This document shows positions 22,394 through 32,539 of a stretch of DNA of 40,405 nt, one piece after another. Each line of letters begins with the position of its first letter. The first letter of the stretch is position 1. The stretch is from positions 3,959-44,363 of the forward strand of contig NW_004443705.1 of the NCBI RefSeq assembly GCF_000330505.1, in the 5' to 3' direction. The stretch is from Entamoeba invadens IP1. Taxonomy: Eukaryota; Evosea; Mastigamoebida; Endamoebidae. A program made the translations under genes and the position numbers. The notes beneath the pieces were generated by a model that did not search any database, had not been told where the DNA came from, and saw nothing but the letters and a program-made list of their open reading frames with translations.

Positions 22394-22634
22394 AAACCCT
22401 TAAGAATCCTTTTTTTGACATTTTTTTTATAAATTATTTATAGTTTTTGTTATTTTTTAAATAGAACCGGGAAAACTCTGTATAGTAAAAAAGATAATAA
22501 AACAATAGGTCAAGCCCATTAGTTTCGTCAGGTTCCTCACACCCCCCAAGTATATATTTAAATATAACTAAAAAATGAAATTATTAAAACACTCACAGTA
22601 ATCTATTTTTAAAAGAAACTCGATTTATCAAACA

Positions 22635-23270
22635 ATGTCAAAAAATGCAATTCCAATCAAAATAGTTTTAATTGGCGACGGTGCTGTTGGCAAAACTTCA
22701 ATTTGTTTATCTTATATAAATCAGTATAATTCAAAAAAGGATTTATACATTCCAACTGTTTTTGATTCAGAAAAAATTAATAAATCCTTTGGTGATCAAA
22801 ATTTTGAAATTACTTTTTACGACACAGCTGGTGCTGATGAATATGACAAATTGCGGAGACTTTCCTTTATCAATGCGACTGTATTTTTTGTTTGTTATTC
22901 TGCTGATTCAAAAACATCATTTGAGGATGTCAAACAAAAATGGTTGAAAGAGGCAAATTGGTTTGTCCAAAATTCACTGATTGTTTTGGTCGAGACAAAA
23001 GTCGACTTACGTTTTGAAAAAAGTGAGAACATTATAAGACGTTCTAATTTTGTAAAAGATGACGAAGGAGTCTTGTTGGCTAAACAAATTGGAGCGCTCG
23101 GATATTTTCAGACATCTGCAGAGAACAATTTGAATGTTGATAAATTGATTGAATTTGCTTGTATTAATTCACTCAAATATGAAATCCCTGTGATGCAACA
23201 GAGTGATTACGATTTGAATTTTGAAATGGATTCAAAACCAAAAATTCAAATGAAAAATATTAATAAATGA
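22635..23270 (+). CDS. Atypical Rho/Rac-family small GTPase
   Basis: 211 residues. Motifs are the P-loop GDGAVGKTS (14-22), switch I IPTVFD with T41, DTAG (63-66), TKVD (121-124) and TSA (160-162). WLKEANWF and the PTVF/YDKLR context place it with Rho/Rac rather than Rab or Ras. Two features are unusual. The residue after DTAG, normally the catalytic Gln (Gln61 in Rac/Ras), is Ala67. The C-terminus (KPKIQMKNINK) has no Cys, so there is no CAAX prenylation site. From knowledge of the family, loss of this Gln usually cripples GTP hydrolysis, as in Rnd- and RhoH-like proteins, and loss of CAAX suggests cytosolic or protein-mediated localisation. The ORF is intact with an ATG close to an AAACTCG/ATCAAACA leader. 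Neighbours give no functional hint. Confidence 0.9.
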   Translation: MSKNAIPIKIVLIGDGAVGKTSICLSYINQYNSKKDLYIPTVFDSEKINKSFGDQNFEITFYDTAGADEYDKLRRLSFINATVFFVCYSADSKTSFEDVKQKWLKEANWFVQNSLIVLVETKVDLRFEKSENIIRRSNFVKDDEGVLLAKQIGALGYFQTSAENNLNVDKLIEFACINSLKYEIPVMQQSDYDLNFEMDSKPKIQMKNINK

Positions 23271-23749
23271 ATCTTACACATTATTGTTATTTTCAATTAT
23301 TAATTTCATATTAACACTTTAAATAACATTGAACATAATTCAAGTGGTCTAAAAATCAGGAAATCTCGAATTTATTAAATAAATTTCCGTTTTTTTAGAG
23401 TTTGTATTTTGTGCATAAACTATACACAAGCCAAAAAAGGAAAATCATAAAAACTTGGATTAATATCTTTGTAAGAACAGGCCAAAACAAAAATAAGGGC
23501 GTTATTTTAAATGTAAAAAACTTTATTTTTTTCAGTTTATCTATTTTTTATTAATTGTTTCTTTAAAGTTAGAACCGTATTGAATTTAAAAACTAAGAAT
23601 TAAGTTATAAAATTTATTGTATTGATGTGATTATTGTTGTTTTTGATTTTAAATTATGTTTTGAAATTTTTTAAACAGTTTTCTGTTTTTTTAATTGTAA
23701 AAAATAAAAATACAATTAAAGTGTATCTTTGATGATTTGAAACACAAAA
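23271..23749. other. AT-rich spacer, nothing recognised
   Basis: About 480 bp of AT-rich DNA between the GTPase stop and a minus-strand kinase relic. No coding frame or repeat was identified. Confidence 0.6.
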
Positions 23750-24014
23750 TCATATTACAAAACTCAAACATAGTCTAGCAAATGAATAGACATCAGACGC
23801 TTTTTTGTATTTTATTCTGTCAAATACCTTGGGCGCCATATATTTTGGAGTGCCAATTTTTTTTGTGAAAGTCATGTTAGTCATCAGTAAATTGACGTTT
23901 TTGGAACTAACAAAGTCAAATAATTTAGCATTACTTTTTTTGACATTAAGTGATAACACTAAAATGTTGTCTAATTTTATTTCTATGTTTTATATATCAT
24001 TTATATACAAATAA
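23750..24014 (-). pseudogene. TMK kinase-domain relic
   Basis: The minus strand reads as a decayed middle piece of the TMK kinase: a YLYINDI-stop-NIEIK stretch (from YLHKNGILHRDIK), LDNILVLSLN, DFVSSKNVNLLMTNMTFTK, then IGTPKYMAP and KYKKASDVYSF. The catalytic HRD is lost and DFG has become DFV. It covers only subdomains VI to IX, with a stop. It lies head-to-head with, and about 740 bp upstream of, the intact TMK. Confidence 0.85.
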
Positions 24015-24755
24015 TAAAAATTATTTAATTAAATTGTTGTTTGTATTATACTGAAGTCTTAACAATATTTTATTTCACTTGTTATATATCAATTCCTCTT
24101 TTTTGTTTAAAGAGGAATTGGTTTAAATCTTTAGAGAATGTACACCCCTTTAATGATCGATTTAGTTTAATATCCACTAACTCAATGTGACCATTTAAAA
24201 AAGAATAATTCAATGGATTTTAATTTTTCTGTTATTACAATATATTTTTTTAGATAAGAATGATCATTAAAAAATAATACAAAAAAAGTTGGTTTCTAAA
24301 GAGTGGGGTCTAAGGTTTAATTTAATAAAATTCTTATTCTTGAGAGAATCCACATTTTAAAATTACTGTTTTAAAGGTTTGATTGCAAACCTTTAAAGAA
24401 TAACTATTAGATGAATTAAAATTCTATAACAATAATATCATTAGAATTATTAACTCGGTATTTGAATAAAAATATTTGGTAAAACTAAAAAACATAAAAA
24501 GGTCTTAAAACATGGATTTTTATAATGAAATATGATGTTGTCTTTTTATAAGTTTTTCAAAATGAAAGTTTTTATGTTTTTATGTAGCAATAATGATAAA
24601 TAAACAATACAACTTGTTTTGTTACGATCATAAAATCTTTCATTTAAATTTCTATATTCTAATTTTAAATCAATATTCAGCTACCTGTTGTTGTAAAACA
24701 ACAAGAATCTTTTTTCGTTTATAAAAATGTGGACTGTCAAAGCAAATCATTACAA
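24015..24755. promoter_or_regulatory. Upstream region of the intact TMK with several perfect hairpins
   Basis: 740 bp without a gene. Three short perfect inverted repeats stand out: AATTCCTCTTT/AAAGAGGAATT (24091-24101 and 24109-24119), TTAAAGGTTTG/CAAACCTTTAA (24371-24381 and 24386-24396) and TTGTTGT/ACAACAA (24688-24694 and 24698-24704, about 50 bp before the ATG). Whether they regulate anything is unknown. Confidence 0.45.
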
Positions 24756-27700
24756 ATGGCTGTTTTATTGTTACTATTGATAGGACTTTCATATGGGTAT
24801 TGGGGAGAAGTCAATAATGAAATTCGATACAATACTGGCAGCAGTTCATCACAATGGACGGTTGGTTACTATTCTTATGATCGATTTACTTTTACATCCC
24901 AGTGCTGCACAAACGCGATGAAAACGTTTGCGGACACGGACCTTACAAGTGCAACTTCTGCTGCTGATAGATATTTCGAATTTTCTTCTGGCGTCAATAT
25001 GAAATACTTCTTTATGAGAAATCGACCGAAAGCCGAGCGGATGTACGTTAAAGAAGAAAATCGACCAAACAATTTAGTCATCACTTTTGGATGTTTTGGG
25101 AGTACAACTAATTGTCGTACTTCTCAATATTCCAATGCAAATCCTTTTATTTATGTCTCGGACAAAGGTGTTGTTTTATACTCAAAAATTGATGAAAGAT
25201 TCAGAATTGTATATACAAGAAATGTTTTTACCACAGTACCTCTTGTTTATATTGATGGTGATGTTTCTCAAAGTGTCGAAGTTTCTTTTAGTGGCTTTTC
25301 GTTGTCAAATAATTTCACTGTTGAGATGTACCTCTTTACTGGAAAAATTAATCCCAACAGTGTGACTTTCATTGATAGTGGTGCATACGCCGATTTTAAA
25401 GTTGCTGTCGTTTGCTATAAAAGAAATATATTTCGGTATATGTTAGTTTTAACTGTACACACTGAGGATCTAACTAATAAAGTGTGTGTGTGTATTCCCA
25501 CTTATTATGGTCTGGTTGATACTTCTTACAATTTTCCAGACTGTGCGAACAATTCAACGTATTTCAATTTGGATTTGACTGCTGGGACACAGTGGACTTT
25601 TGTTCAACGTTCGTGGAATACAGTGATTGTGAAGGAAGGTGTATCAAATATACTGACGTCTTCAAGTACAATCATTTTACAAATGCTTTCACTGAGTAAA
25701 AATTCTCAAATTACGTTTGATAGTTACATGTCAATAAGTAGTCTTATTTTTCAAAATGAATGCCTACTGGTATTTAACAAAGAACTATACGTCAATTTTA
25801 TTACAGTCAATTCAAGTGCTATACCGTATGGCTCAAAACTTTTTGGATATAAAAGTTTTGTGTGCTATTATTGTGCTGCAGGAGAAGTCATCAAATGTGA
25901 TGATGGTTATGTGCATTACAAAAGTTGCACTTGTATTACTGGATTCAATTTTCTTGACTCAGGACTATGTGAAACATGTCACTCGACTTGTGAAACGTGT
26001 AGTGGTCCATTAGCTTCAAATTGTTTAAGTTGTGGAAGTGGAAGATATTTACAAAATGGGCAATGTTTGTCATGTGACTCAAACTGTTTTGATTTTGGAC
26101 CAAGTTGTAATAACATTAATGGATGCATAAAATGCAAAGATGCGTTTTACGTCAACAACAAAATGTGTTCACCATGCAATTCTAATTGCAATACATGCAA
26201 TGGGGGGACTTCTTCAAGTTGTCTGAGCTGTAAAAGTGGGAAATATTTCGTTGCCCAAAACAAGACTTGTAATGACTGTGATCCAAATTGTGCATATGGG
26301 TATTGTAGTACTGTTGATGGTTGTACTAAGTGTATTGAAGGTTATTTCCCTCAAAACTACAGATGCACCAAATGTGGTGTTACTTGTAAAACGTGTGATA
26401 TTGTGTCCACCAATTGTTTAAGTTGTTACAATGACAGTTTTATTGAGAATAACAAATGTATCACATGTGAAGAAGGTTATTGTGAAGTTGGGTATTGTCT
26501 ACAAGAAGATGGCTGCATGAAGTGCAAAAGTGGATATTATAAAAGTGGGAAAAGGTGTTTGAAATGTGATACAAATTGTTTAACATGTGGCACTACATCG
26601 ACTGATTGTCTCTCTTGTGCAAGTGGATTGTACTTGAATGATTCGACACATCAATGTATTGACTGTGATTCGAATTGTATTGACACGTTAACACACTGCA
26701 CTTCATCAAGTGGGTGTATTCAATGTAAAGATGGCTTTTATGTGAACAACAAAAAATGTTCAGTATGTGATAATACATGTTATACATGCAACGGCAATTC
26801 CTCATCAAACTGTCTGAGTTGTAATTTGGGGAGATATCTCGATGTTAACAATTGTAAAACGTGTGATATCAATTGTGTTGATAATCCAACTAATTGTGAT
26901 GTAATCCAGGGATGTACTAAGTGTGCTGTTGGCTATTTTGTAAATTCAAAAATGTGTAAAAGTTGTGATAGTCAATGCAGAACGTGTTACGGAGAGTTGT
27001 CTTCTAATTGTCTCAGTTGTAAAACAGGAACTTATTTGGACAACTATCAATGTTTGTCTTGTGACTCAAAATGTGTTGATTCAAGTACACACTGTGACAC
27101 AGCCACTGGCTGTTCAAAGTGTGTTGACGGGTATTATGCATATAATAAAATGTGTGATCAATGCGATTCAACATGTTTGACCTGTGATGTGATTTCAACC
27201 AATTGTACCTCATGTAAACAAAGAACTTATTTAAATGATTACAATTGTGTTGCTTGTTATGTACATTGTAAAGGAACAACTTCATCATATTGTAGCACCA
27301 CAGAGGGGTGTCTTGATTGTGTAGATGGATACTATAGTTCTGATAAAATGTGCAAAAAGTGTGATTCAAATTGCAAGACATGTGACCAGACATCAACCCA
27401 ATGCCTTTCTTGTGGAAACAATTATTATCTTGAAAATTCCATTTGTAAAAGTTGTGGAGAAGAGTGTAAAATGTGTGACCCAACTTTGGGATGCACCACA
27501 TGTAACAAAGGATTTTATCCAGAATCAAAAACGTGTTCAAAATGTGACTCATCGTGTTCTGACTGCACTTCACTTTCTGATTGTCAAGGTTGCACCAATA
27601 ATACATATCTTGAAAATGGATTATGTTACCAATGTGATTCAAATTGTAATGCAACATGTGATGGACTACGTGGCTGTTTAAATTGCTCCGAGGGGTATTA

Positions 27701-30700
27701 CCCATCAAATAAGATATGTGCTGCTTGTTCAGAAATACCGAATTGCGACAAATGCAGTACAACATCCAAGACTTGTATTAAATGTAACAGTCCATTTGAA
27801 GTATCTAATGGGAAGTGTGTCTGTCCTACACAACTTCAAATGTATCAAAGTAGTGTAAATACATGTGAGTATTGTTATAACAATATAACAAATTGTAAGG
27901 TATGCAAAAACAATGAAACATTGATGAGTCAACAAAAATATGAAGCGGTGTGTGAAGAGTGCTTTACACCTTATGTCTTAGTCAATGGAAAATGCATTTT
28001 GTGTGAAAACAAAATATACAACAAAAACACAAAAGAATGTGACAATTATGAAACAAATTGCACTACACAAAATGACAACAAAAAATGTTTGAAATGTCAA
28101 CCCTCAAATTATTTATTGAATGGCAAATGTGTGCAATTCACAAATTCAGTTTGCCAGCAGACAAGTAAAATAACATGTGAAGAGTGTGGTGATGGGATTT
28201 CTTCCACTGGAAATTGTCAAATAACAGATGACTTGGACACTTTAAAATGTAATTACTATAAAACACAAACAAATAAAGTTTCGTGTTTGCAGTGTGAAGA
28301 AAACTCGACAATAACAAGTGGAGTTTGTGTGAAAGATGATACACAAAATTTGATTAAAAATGGAAACGTTTTTAAGTGTCAAAACAACAACTATTTAGAC
28401 TCAAACAATTTGTGTATCAAATGCTTTTCTAAAGACGTGTTATCAATTTCTTGTGTTCAATCTAATGATAACATATTTATAATAAAATGTGAACAAAATT
28501 CACTTTTGGATTTAAAATCAAACAAGTGTATGACATCGACAAACTGTGGTGTGTTTGAATCAAATGATTGTGTTAAATGCAAACAACTTTCAAGTAAAAT
28601 CAACAACATATGTGCAACTTGTTCTGTTACTAATTGTGTTAAATATGATGTTAATTGTAAATGCGTTCAATGCGAAAATACACATCTCCCAATTAATGGG
28701 AATTGCTTATCACTCAAACAACTTTCGTGTTATGCAGGGGATGGTAAACGATGTACCAAATGCTTTGACAATTATTATTTTACAAACACAAATATAAACA
28801 ATGATAATAATCATTTTTGTTCAAAAAGAAGTGATGATGTAAATTCAAAATACAGTTATCAAAAATCAAATGAAGATGTCCCGCAAACAGTTGAATGTTT
28901 TGGTGGTTTCTTCCCTTTTGAAAACACTTGTGTTTCAATACAGAATTATAAAAAAGCTTCAAAGTTAAAATCAACGTCAGAAAAATGTATAAATGCGATT
29001 TCTAATAATATCTATAATTATACAACAAATAAAAGCACATCAAAATGTGAAAATATTGAAAATAACACAAATTGTGATGTTAAAACAACAAAAGGGTGTT
29101 TAAAGTGTTCAAATAGGTACTTCCTTCAAAATATGTTATTAATTTCAACATGTGAAAAGTGTTCTTCTAATTGTATGTCATGTTTTAACACGTCATATTG
29201 TCTAAGTTGTGCAGATGGTTCCGTGTTGAACAGAGTGACAAACACTTGTGAAAAATCTGAAGATCTGACAAAGAAGTGTCGCCAGGTGATGCCGGGCGGT
29301 GTTGGGTGTGCGATATGTCGGGATGGTTATTACAAATCACAGTCAAGTTGTATTGAGTGTGACACAACTTGCTCAGTTTGTAATGACCAATTTTCGTGTT
29401 TAAAATGTGCACCAAATCATTTCAAAATTTATGGTGAAAGTCTGTTGTGTTTACCATTTGAGAATATGACAAATTGTGAAAATATCACACAAAGTGGATG
29501 TATTAAATGTGAAAGTGGCTATTATTTGAGTGAATCTAAACCGCTTTGTTATAGTTGTAGTGTTGGCTGTGTTACTTGTACCAACTTATATAGTTGTGAT
29601 AAATGTGAAAGCAAATACATAATAATTGGTCTGACTTGCGTACATTACAGTGAAATTAAATATTGTGAAAATGCTGAAAACAACAAATGCGCCAAATGTT
29701 CTGATAATAAAATACCATCGGAAGACGGTGCTTCGTGTATTGACAAGTCTAAAATTGCGATATATATTTCTATGGGTATCGTATGCGCATTTGTTATATT
29801 AGTGATCGTTTCTATTATAGTGTTGATTATCATTTTACTGAGAATGCACCACAAGAAAACTAAAGAACTTCGCAAAGTGTGTATTTTTAAAATGAGTCGG
29901 TCGAACATAGCTTTTATATCAAAATTGGGATGCATTTCATCAAATAAAAAAGTGTTAGAATTTACAGGGGATGACGTGTCGAATGAGATCAATGTGTGTG
30001 AGGAAAACAGAGAACTCATATGTATTGGAAACACATCAAAAAGTATCAAAAAAGTTCAATTTACAGTTAAAGACGGGTGTGACCAATATTCAGTGAGAAG
30101 TGTCCCTCCACTAGTTACTCTTAAAAAAGGATTTGCATGCGAATTTGAAATCTTTTTAACACCATATTTCTCAAGTAACATATCTGACACAATCGCATGT
30201 GTTGTTCTTGATATAGAAAGTGGTAAAGAAGACGTGTATCTTATTAAAATCAAAGCAACAACTAAAATGACGACTCGAATTGATTATCATGAGTTGGAAG
30301 AAAAACAAAAACTTGGTGAGGGGTCTTTTGGTATTGTGTACAAAGGAATGTACAGAGGAAATGTTGTTGCAATTAAAAAGATGAAACAAATAAACAACTC
30401 AGATGAAAAAAAATCAATTGATGAGTTTGAGAAGGAAGTTGCCATGTTGGACAAGTTCAGATGTGATTACATTGTCCACTTCTATGGCGCCGTTTTTATA
30501 CCAAACAAGATATGTATGGTCACCGAATTTGCACAATTTGGGAGTTTACAAGACTTAATTAAACACAAAAGAAGTGATGAAATTGAGACCAAGTTGCGAG
30601 TTAAAATGTTACTTGATGCAGCTAAAGGTATTTCATATTTACACAAGAATGGGATATTACACAGAGACATCAAACCAGACAACATTCTTGTGTTCTCACT

Positions 30701-31106
30701 TGATGTAAATGAGAAGGTGAATGCAAAATTGACTGACTTTGGAAGTGCAAGAAACGTCAATCTACTGATGACCAACATGACTTTCACTAAAGGTATTGGC
30801 ACTCCAAAATATATGGCACCCGAGGTGTTGGACAGAAAGAAATACAAGAAATCGTCAGATGTCTATTCATTTGCAATGACTATGTATGAGGTGTTACAAT
30901 TGGATTTTGTGTTCAAAAAAGACGATGAGAGGTTTCTACATGTTTGGAATATCGCAGATTTCATAACCAGTGGTAAAAAATTAGAAAGACCACAAAACAT
31001 CTCAATAAAAGAGTTTGACATCATTCAAAATGCTTGGGCACAAGACCCCAAAGAAAGAATTCCAATCGAAAAAGTTATTGAAAAACTGGAAGAATTGAAT
31101 CATTGA
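24756..31106 (+). CDS. Intact cysteine-rich transmembrane receptor kinase (TMK)
   Basis: About 2116 residues from the ATG at 24756, which starts a signal peptide (MAVLLLLLIGLSYG). The frame is open further upstream only with a non-ATG codon. Residues about 15-370 form a domain poor in Cys pairs. A very long run of furin-like CxxC repeats follows to about residue 1660. One membrane segment (about 1667-1692, IYISMGIVCAFVILVIVSII) leads to a cytosolic linker and a tyrosine-kinase-like catalytic domain from about 1853. Its key motifs are GEGSFG, VAIKKMK, HRDIKPDN (H1969), DFG (1994-1996) and MAPEV, all intact. It is expected to be a surface receptor passing signals from the Cys-rich ectodomain to the kinase; the ligand is unknown. 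Its kinase shares about 401 identical bases with the broken TMK at 5471-10254. No frameshift or stop occurs in 6.3 kb, in contrast with the other TMK loci here. Confidence 0.95.
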   Translation: MAVLLLLLIGLSYGYWGEVNNEIRYNTGSSSSQWTVGYYSYDRFTFTSQCCTNAMKTFADTDLTSATSAADRYFEFSSGVNMKYFFMRNRPKAERMYVKEENRPNNLVITFGCFGSTTNCRTSQYSNANPFIYVSDKGVVLYSKIDERFRIVYTRNVFTTVPLVYIDGDVSQSVEVSFSGFSLSNNFTVEMYLFTGKINPNSVTFIDSGAYADFKVAVVCYKRNIFRYMLVLTVHTEDLTNKVCVCIPTYYGLVDTSYNFPDCANNSTYFNLDLTAGTQWTFVQRSWNTVIVKEGVSNILTSSSTIILQMLSLSKNSQITFDSYMSISSLIFQNECLLVFNKELYVNFITVNSSAIPYGSKLFGYKSFVCYYCAAGEVIKCDDGYVHYKSCTCITGFNFLDSGLCETCHSTCETCSGPLASNCLSCGSGRYLQNGQCLSCDSNCFDFGPSCNNINGCIKCKDAFYVNNKMCSPCNSNCNTCNGGTSSSCLSCKSGKYFVAQNKTCNDCDPNCAYGYCSTVDGCTKCIEGYFPQNYRCTKCGVTCKTCDIVSTNCLSCYNDSFIENNKCITCEEGYCEVGYCLQEDGCMKCKSGYYKSGKRCLKCDTNCLTCGTTSTDCLSCASGLYLNDSTHQCIDCDSNCIDTLTHCTSSSGCIQCKDGFYVNNKKCSVCDNTCYTCNGNSSSNCLSCNLGRYLDVNNCKTCDINCVDNPTNCDVIQGCTKCAVGYFVNSKMCKSCDSQCRTCYGELSSNCLSCKTGTYLDNYQCLSCDSKCVDSSTHCDTATGCSKCVDGYYAYNKMCDQCDSTCLTCDVISTNCTSCKQRTYLNDYNCVACYVHCKGTTSSYCSTTEGCLDCVDGYYSSDKMCKKCDSNCKTCDQTSTQCLSCGNNYYLENSICKSCGEECKMCDPTLGCTTCNKGFYPESKTCSKCDSSCSDCTSLSDCQGCTNNTYLENGLCYQCDSNCNATCDGLRGCLNCSEGYYPSNKICAACSEIPNCDKCSTTSKTCIKCNSPFEVSNGKCVCPTQLQMYQSSVNTCEYCYNNITNCKVCKNNETLMSQQKYEAVCEECFTPYVLVNGKCILCENKIYNKNTKECDNYETNCTTQNDNKKCLKCQPSNYLLNGKCVQFTNSVCQQTSKITCEECGDGISSTGNCQITDDLDTLKCNYYKTQTNKVSCLQCEENSTITSGVCVKDDTQNLIKNGNVFKCQNNNYLDSNNLCIKCFSKDVLSISCVQSNDNIFIIKCEQNSLLDLKSNKCMTSTNCGVFESNDCVKCKQLSSKINNICATCSVTNCVKYDVNCKCVQCENTHLPINGNCLSLKQLSCYAGDGKRCTKCFDNYYFTNTNINNDNNHFCSKRSDDVNSKYSYQKSNEDVPQTVECFGGFFPFENTCVSIQNYKKASKLKSTSEKCINAISNNIYNYTTNKSTSKCENIENNTNCDVKTTKGCLKCSNRYFLQNMLLISTCEKCSSNCMSCFNTSYCLSCADGSVLNRVTNTCEKSEDLTKKCRQVMPGGVGCAICRDGYYKSQSSCIECDTTCSVCNDQFSCLKCAPNHFKIYGESLLCLPFENMTNCENITQSGCIKCESGYYLSESKPLCYSCSVGCVTCTNLYSCDKCESKYIIIGLTCVHYSEIKYCENAENNKCAKCSDNKIPSEDGASCIDKSKIAIYISMGIVCAFVILVIVSIIVLIIILLRMHHKKTKELRKVCIFKMSRSNIAFISKLGCISSNKKVLEFTGDDVSNEINVCEENRELICIGNTSKSIKKVQFTVKDGCDQYSVRSVPPLVTLKKGFACEFEIFLTPYFSSNISDTIACVVLDIESGKEDVYLIKIKATTKMTTRIDYHELEEKQKLGEGSFGIVYKGMYRGNVVAIKKMKQINNSDEKKSIDEFEKEVAMLDKFRCDYIVHFYGAVFIPNKICMVTEFAQFGSLQDLIKHKRSDEIETKLRVKMLLDAAKGISYLHKNGILHRDIKPDNILVFSLDVNEKVNAKLTDFGSARNVNLLMTNMTFTKGIGTPKYMAPEVLDRKKYKKSSDVYSFAMTMYEVLQLDFVFKKDDERFLHVWNIADFITSGKKLERPQNISIKEFDIIQNAWAQDPKERIPIEKVIEKLEELNH

Positions 31107-31439
31107 TTTATTTTAAATATTCTTTTGATTTAATTGTTTTATTCCAAGTAAAGTATTTACTTTTATTGTTTTCTTTCATCCCAATTACAGAAGGCTGAAA
31201 AATCTTAACAAGTTTTCTTTTTTGTGTGTTTTAATTTCCATCAACTTTTTACATGAAAGACCCAATTGCCCTTTATCATTGTGAAATATAAATAATAAAA
31301 AATGAATAAACAAATTTATATTTAATAATATATATAAATTATAATGATAGTATATAAATAATAAAGTAAATATTGGTATGGTTTCAATTAAATTAATGTC
31401 GAACAGGTTTACCTTGGGTTGGTGATACAAAGCATCGTA

Positions 31440-31600
31440 TTAAAAATTCAAGAAAACGCACTCAAACAATCTGTCTGTGCTACCGTTTTACCCACGTTTT
31501 ATCCTCCCCAGTCGCGGATACCCGCTTGCGGGAGAATGACATCTGCGTCCAATCAGTACGGACAAAAAATTGGTTTAAATGGGGCGTACAAAACAGTAGC
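31440..31600. other. GC-enriched island with a CCCGC-TT-GCGGG hairpin
   Basis: This stretch is clearly richer in G+C than its surroundings and contains a 12-base perfect palindromic hairpin near 31525-31536. An open frame crosses it (31419-31691) but the protein resembles nothing I recognise. It could be an ncRNA, a relic of a gene, or foreign DNA. Confidence 0.35.
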
Positions 31601-32365
31601 TGAAAATGGAATAATACTTGATTATTGTTTTGGTCGTGATAAAATCAGTCGGTTTCGACACAAAATCATAAAGATATTATTATTTATATAATAATTATAA
31701 TATTAATTTTAAAAACAAAAAATAAATTGTAGAAAAAAAAATAAATAGATCACGATGATGACAAAAATTTGTCGAGCGACGAAGGACTGCTTGTCGAGAA
31801 GATAACCATCGATATTAATCCTCATTTTTTTCATATGACAACAACATGAAATTGGGTCTAAAATTAAAAAATGTTGTTAAACCACTGTCGGAACCTTTCA
31901 AATTGTCTTGAATTGTCGATGAACACGAAAAATATGGATAGAATTACAGTCGTGTACTATAAAGAGAAAAATGATGGTTTGTGTTTTATCGGAATACAAA
32001 TATTGACGACGGGAAAAGTGCTAACAATTTAGGTTAATTCCAAAAATGGCAATCAATTTATCTTTTCGTTATATTTTTTGTTCAAATCTTGAGGATTATG
32101 TCTCTGTTGTTGTAATATTTTTAAATAAGATATTGTGTGTCAAAAAATCCTCAAAAATATGAAACGGGTTTACAATGATTTTTTTTAAAGAAAAAGCAAA
32201 ATTAACTTTTTTTCTATGCTATTTAAAAAAAATAAAAGGGGAAACCGCGAACGTGTTAATTTTTGAAAATAAACATTAAATGTAGACCGAATATATCATC
32301 AAAATTAAAAAGTTATTATTAAACTAAAAATTAAAAAAAACATTTACAAGTCAGTACTACAGACA

Positions 32366-32539
32366 TGGTACCAAAGTTTCGACCAGGATTGTGGTTTCGA
32401 CTAATAATTAATAATTTTTATAACCTTGTAATAACTAAATGAGAAAAGTTATATTTGGAACGGTTTTTAGAAATAAATTAAAAAACTTGTTCATTACTAT
32501 TCAATTAGTAATTAAATAATAAGTCGAAACCTTGGTACT
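32366..32539. repeat. Imperfect inverted repeat, about 170 bp
   Basis: GGTACCAAAGTTTCGACC at about 32366 matches the inverse of AAGTCGAAACCTTGGTAC (32522-32539) at most positions. GGTTTCGACTAATAATTAAT inside also pairs with the same right side. It is probably a decayed MITE or hairpin element. Confidence 0.45.

Larger units (their letters stand above)
19849..22553. mobile_element. Decayed Tc1/mariner-like region (limits uncertain)
   Basis: Starts after TA with CAGTAGGGTAAGTAAGGGGC and continues to GGGGCTTGACTTA. The inverse of 22505-22553 (GGGCTTGACCTAT within a 45-bp weak match) may be the other end. A transposase relic lies inside on the minus strand. At about 2.7 kb the span is long for a mariner, so other insertions are probably included, or the right end is wrong. 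20660-22634 otherwise shows only short inverted motifs (CTGAGGATGG at 21622 and its inverse at about 21795) and no gene. Confidence 0.35.

Noticed and set aside
24729..24755. Upstream extension of the intact TMK
   Set aside because: It begins with GTG and would put polar residues before a clear signal peptide that starts at the ATG 24756.
26593..27765. Long antisense frame (up to 250 codons) opposite the intact TMK
   Set aside because: Composition (His, Asn, Tyr) mirrors the CxxC repeats on the other strand; no start context or domain.
31419..31691. 90-codon ORF across the GC-enriched island
   Set aside because: No recognisable domain, signal peptide or promoter; kept only as a compositional oddity.
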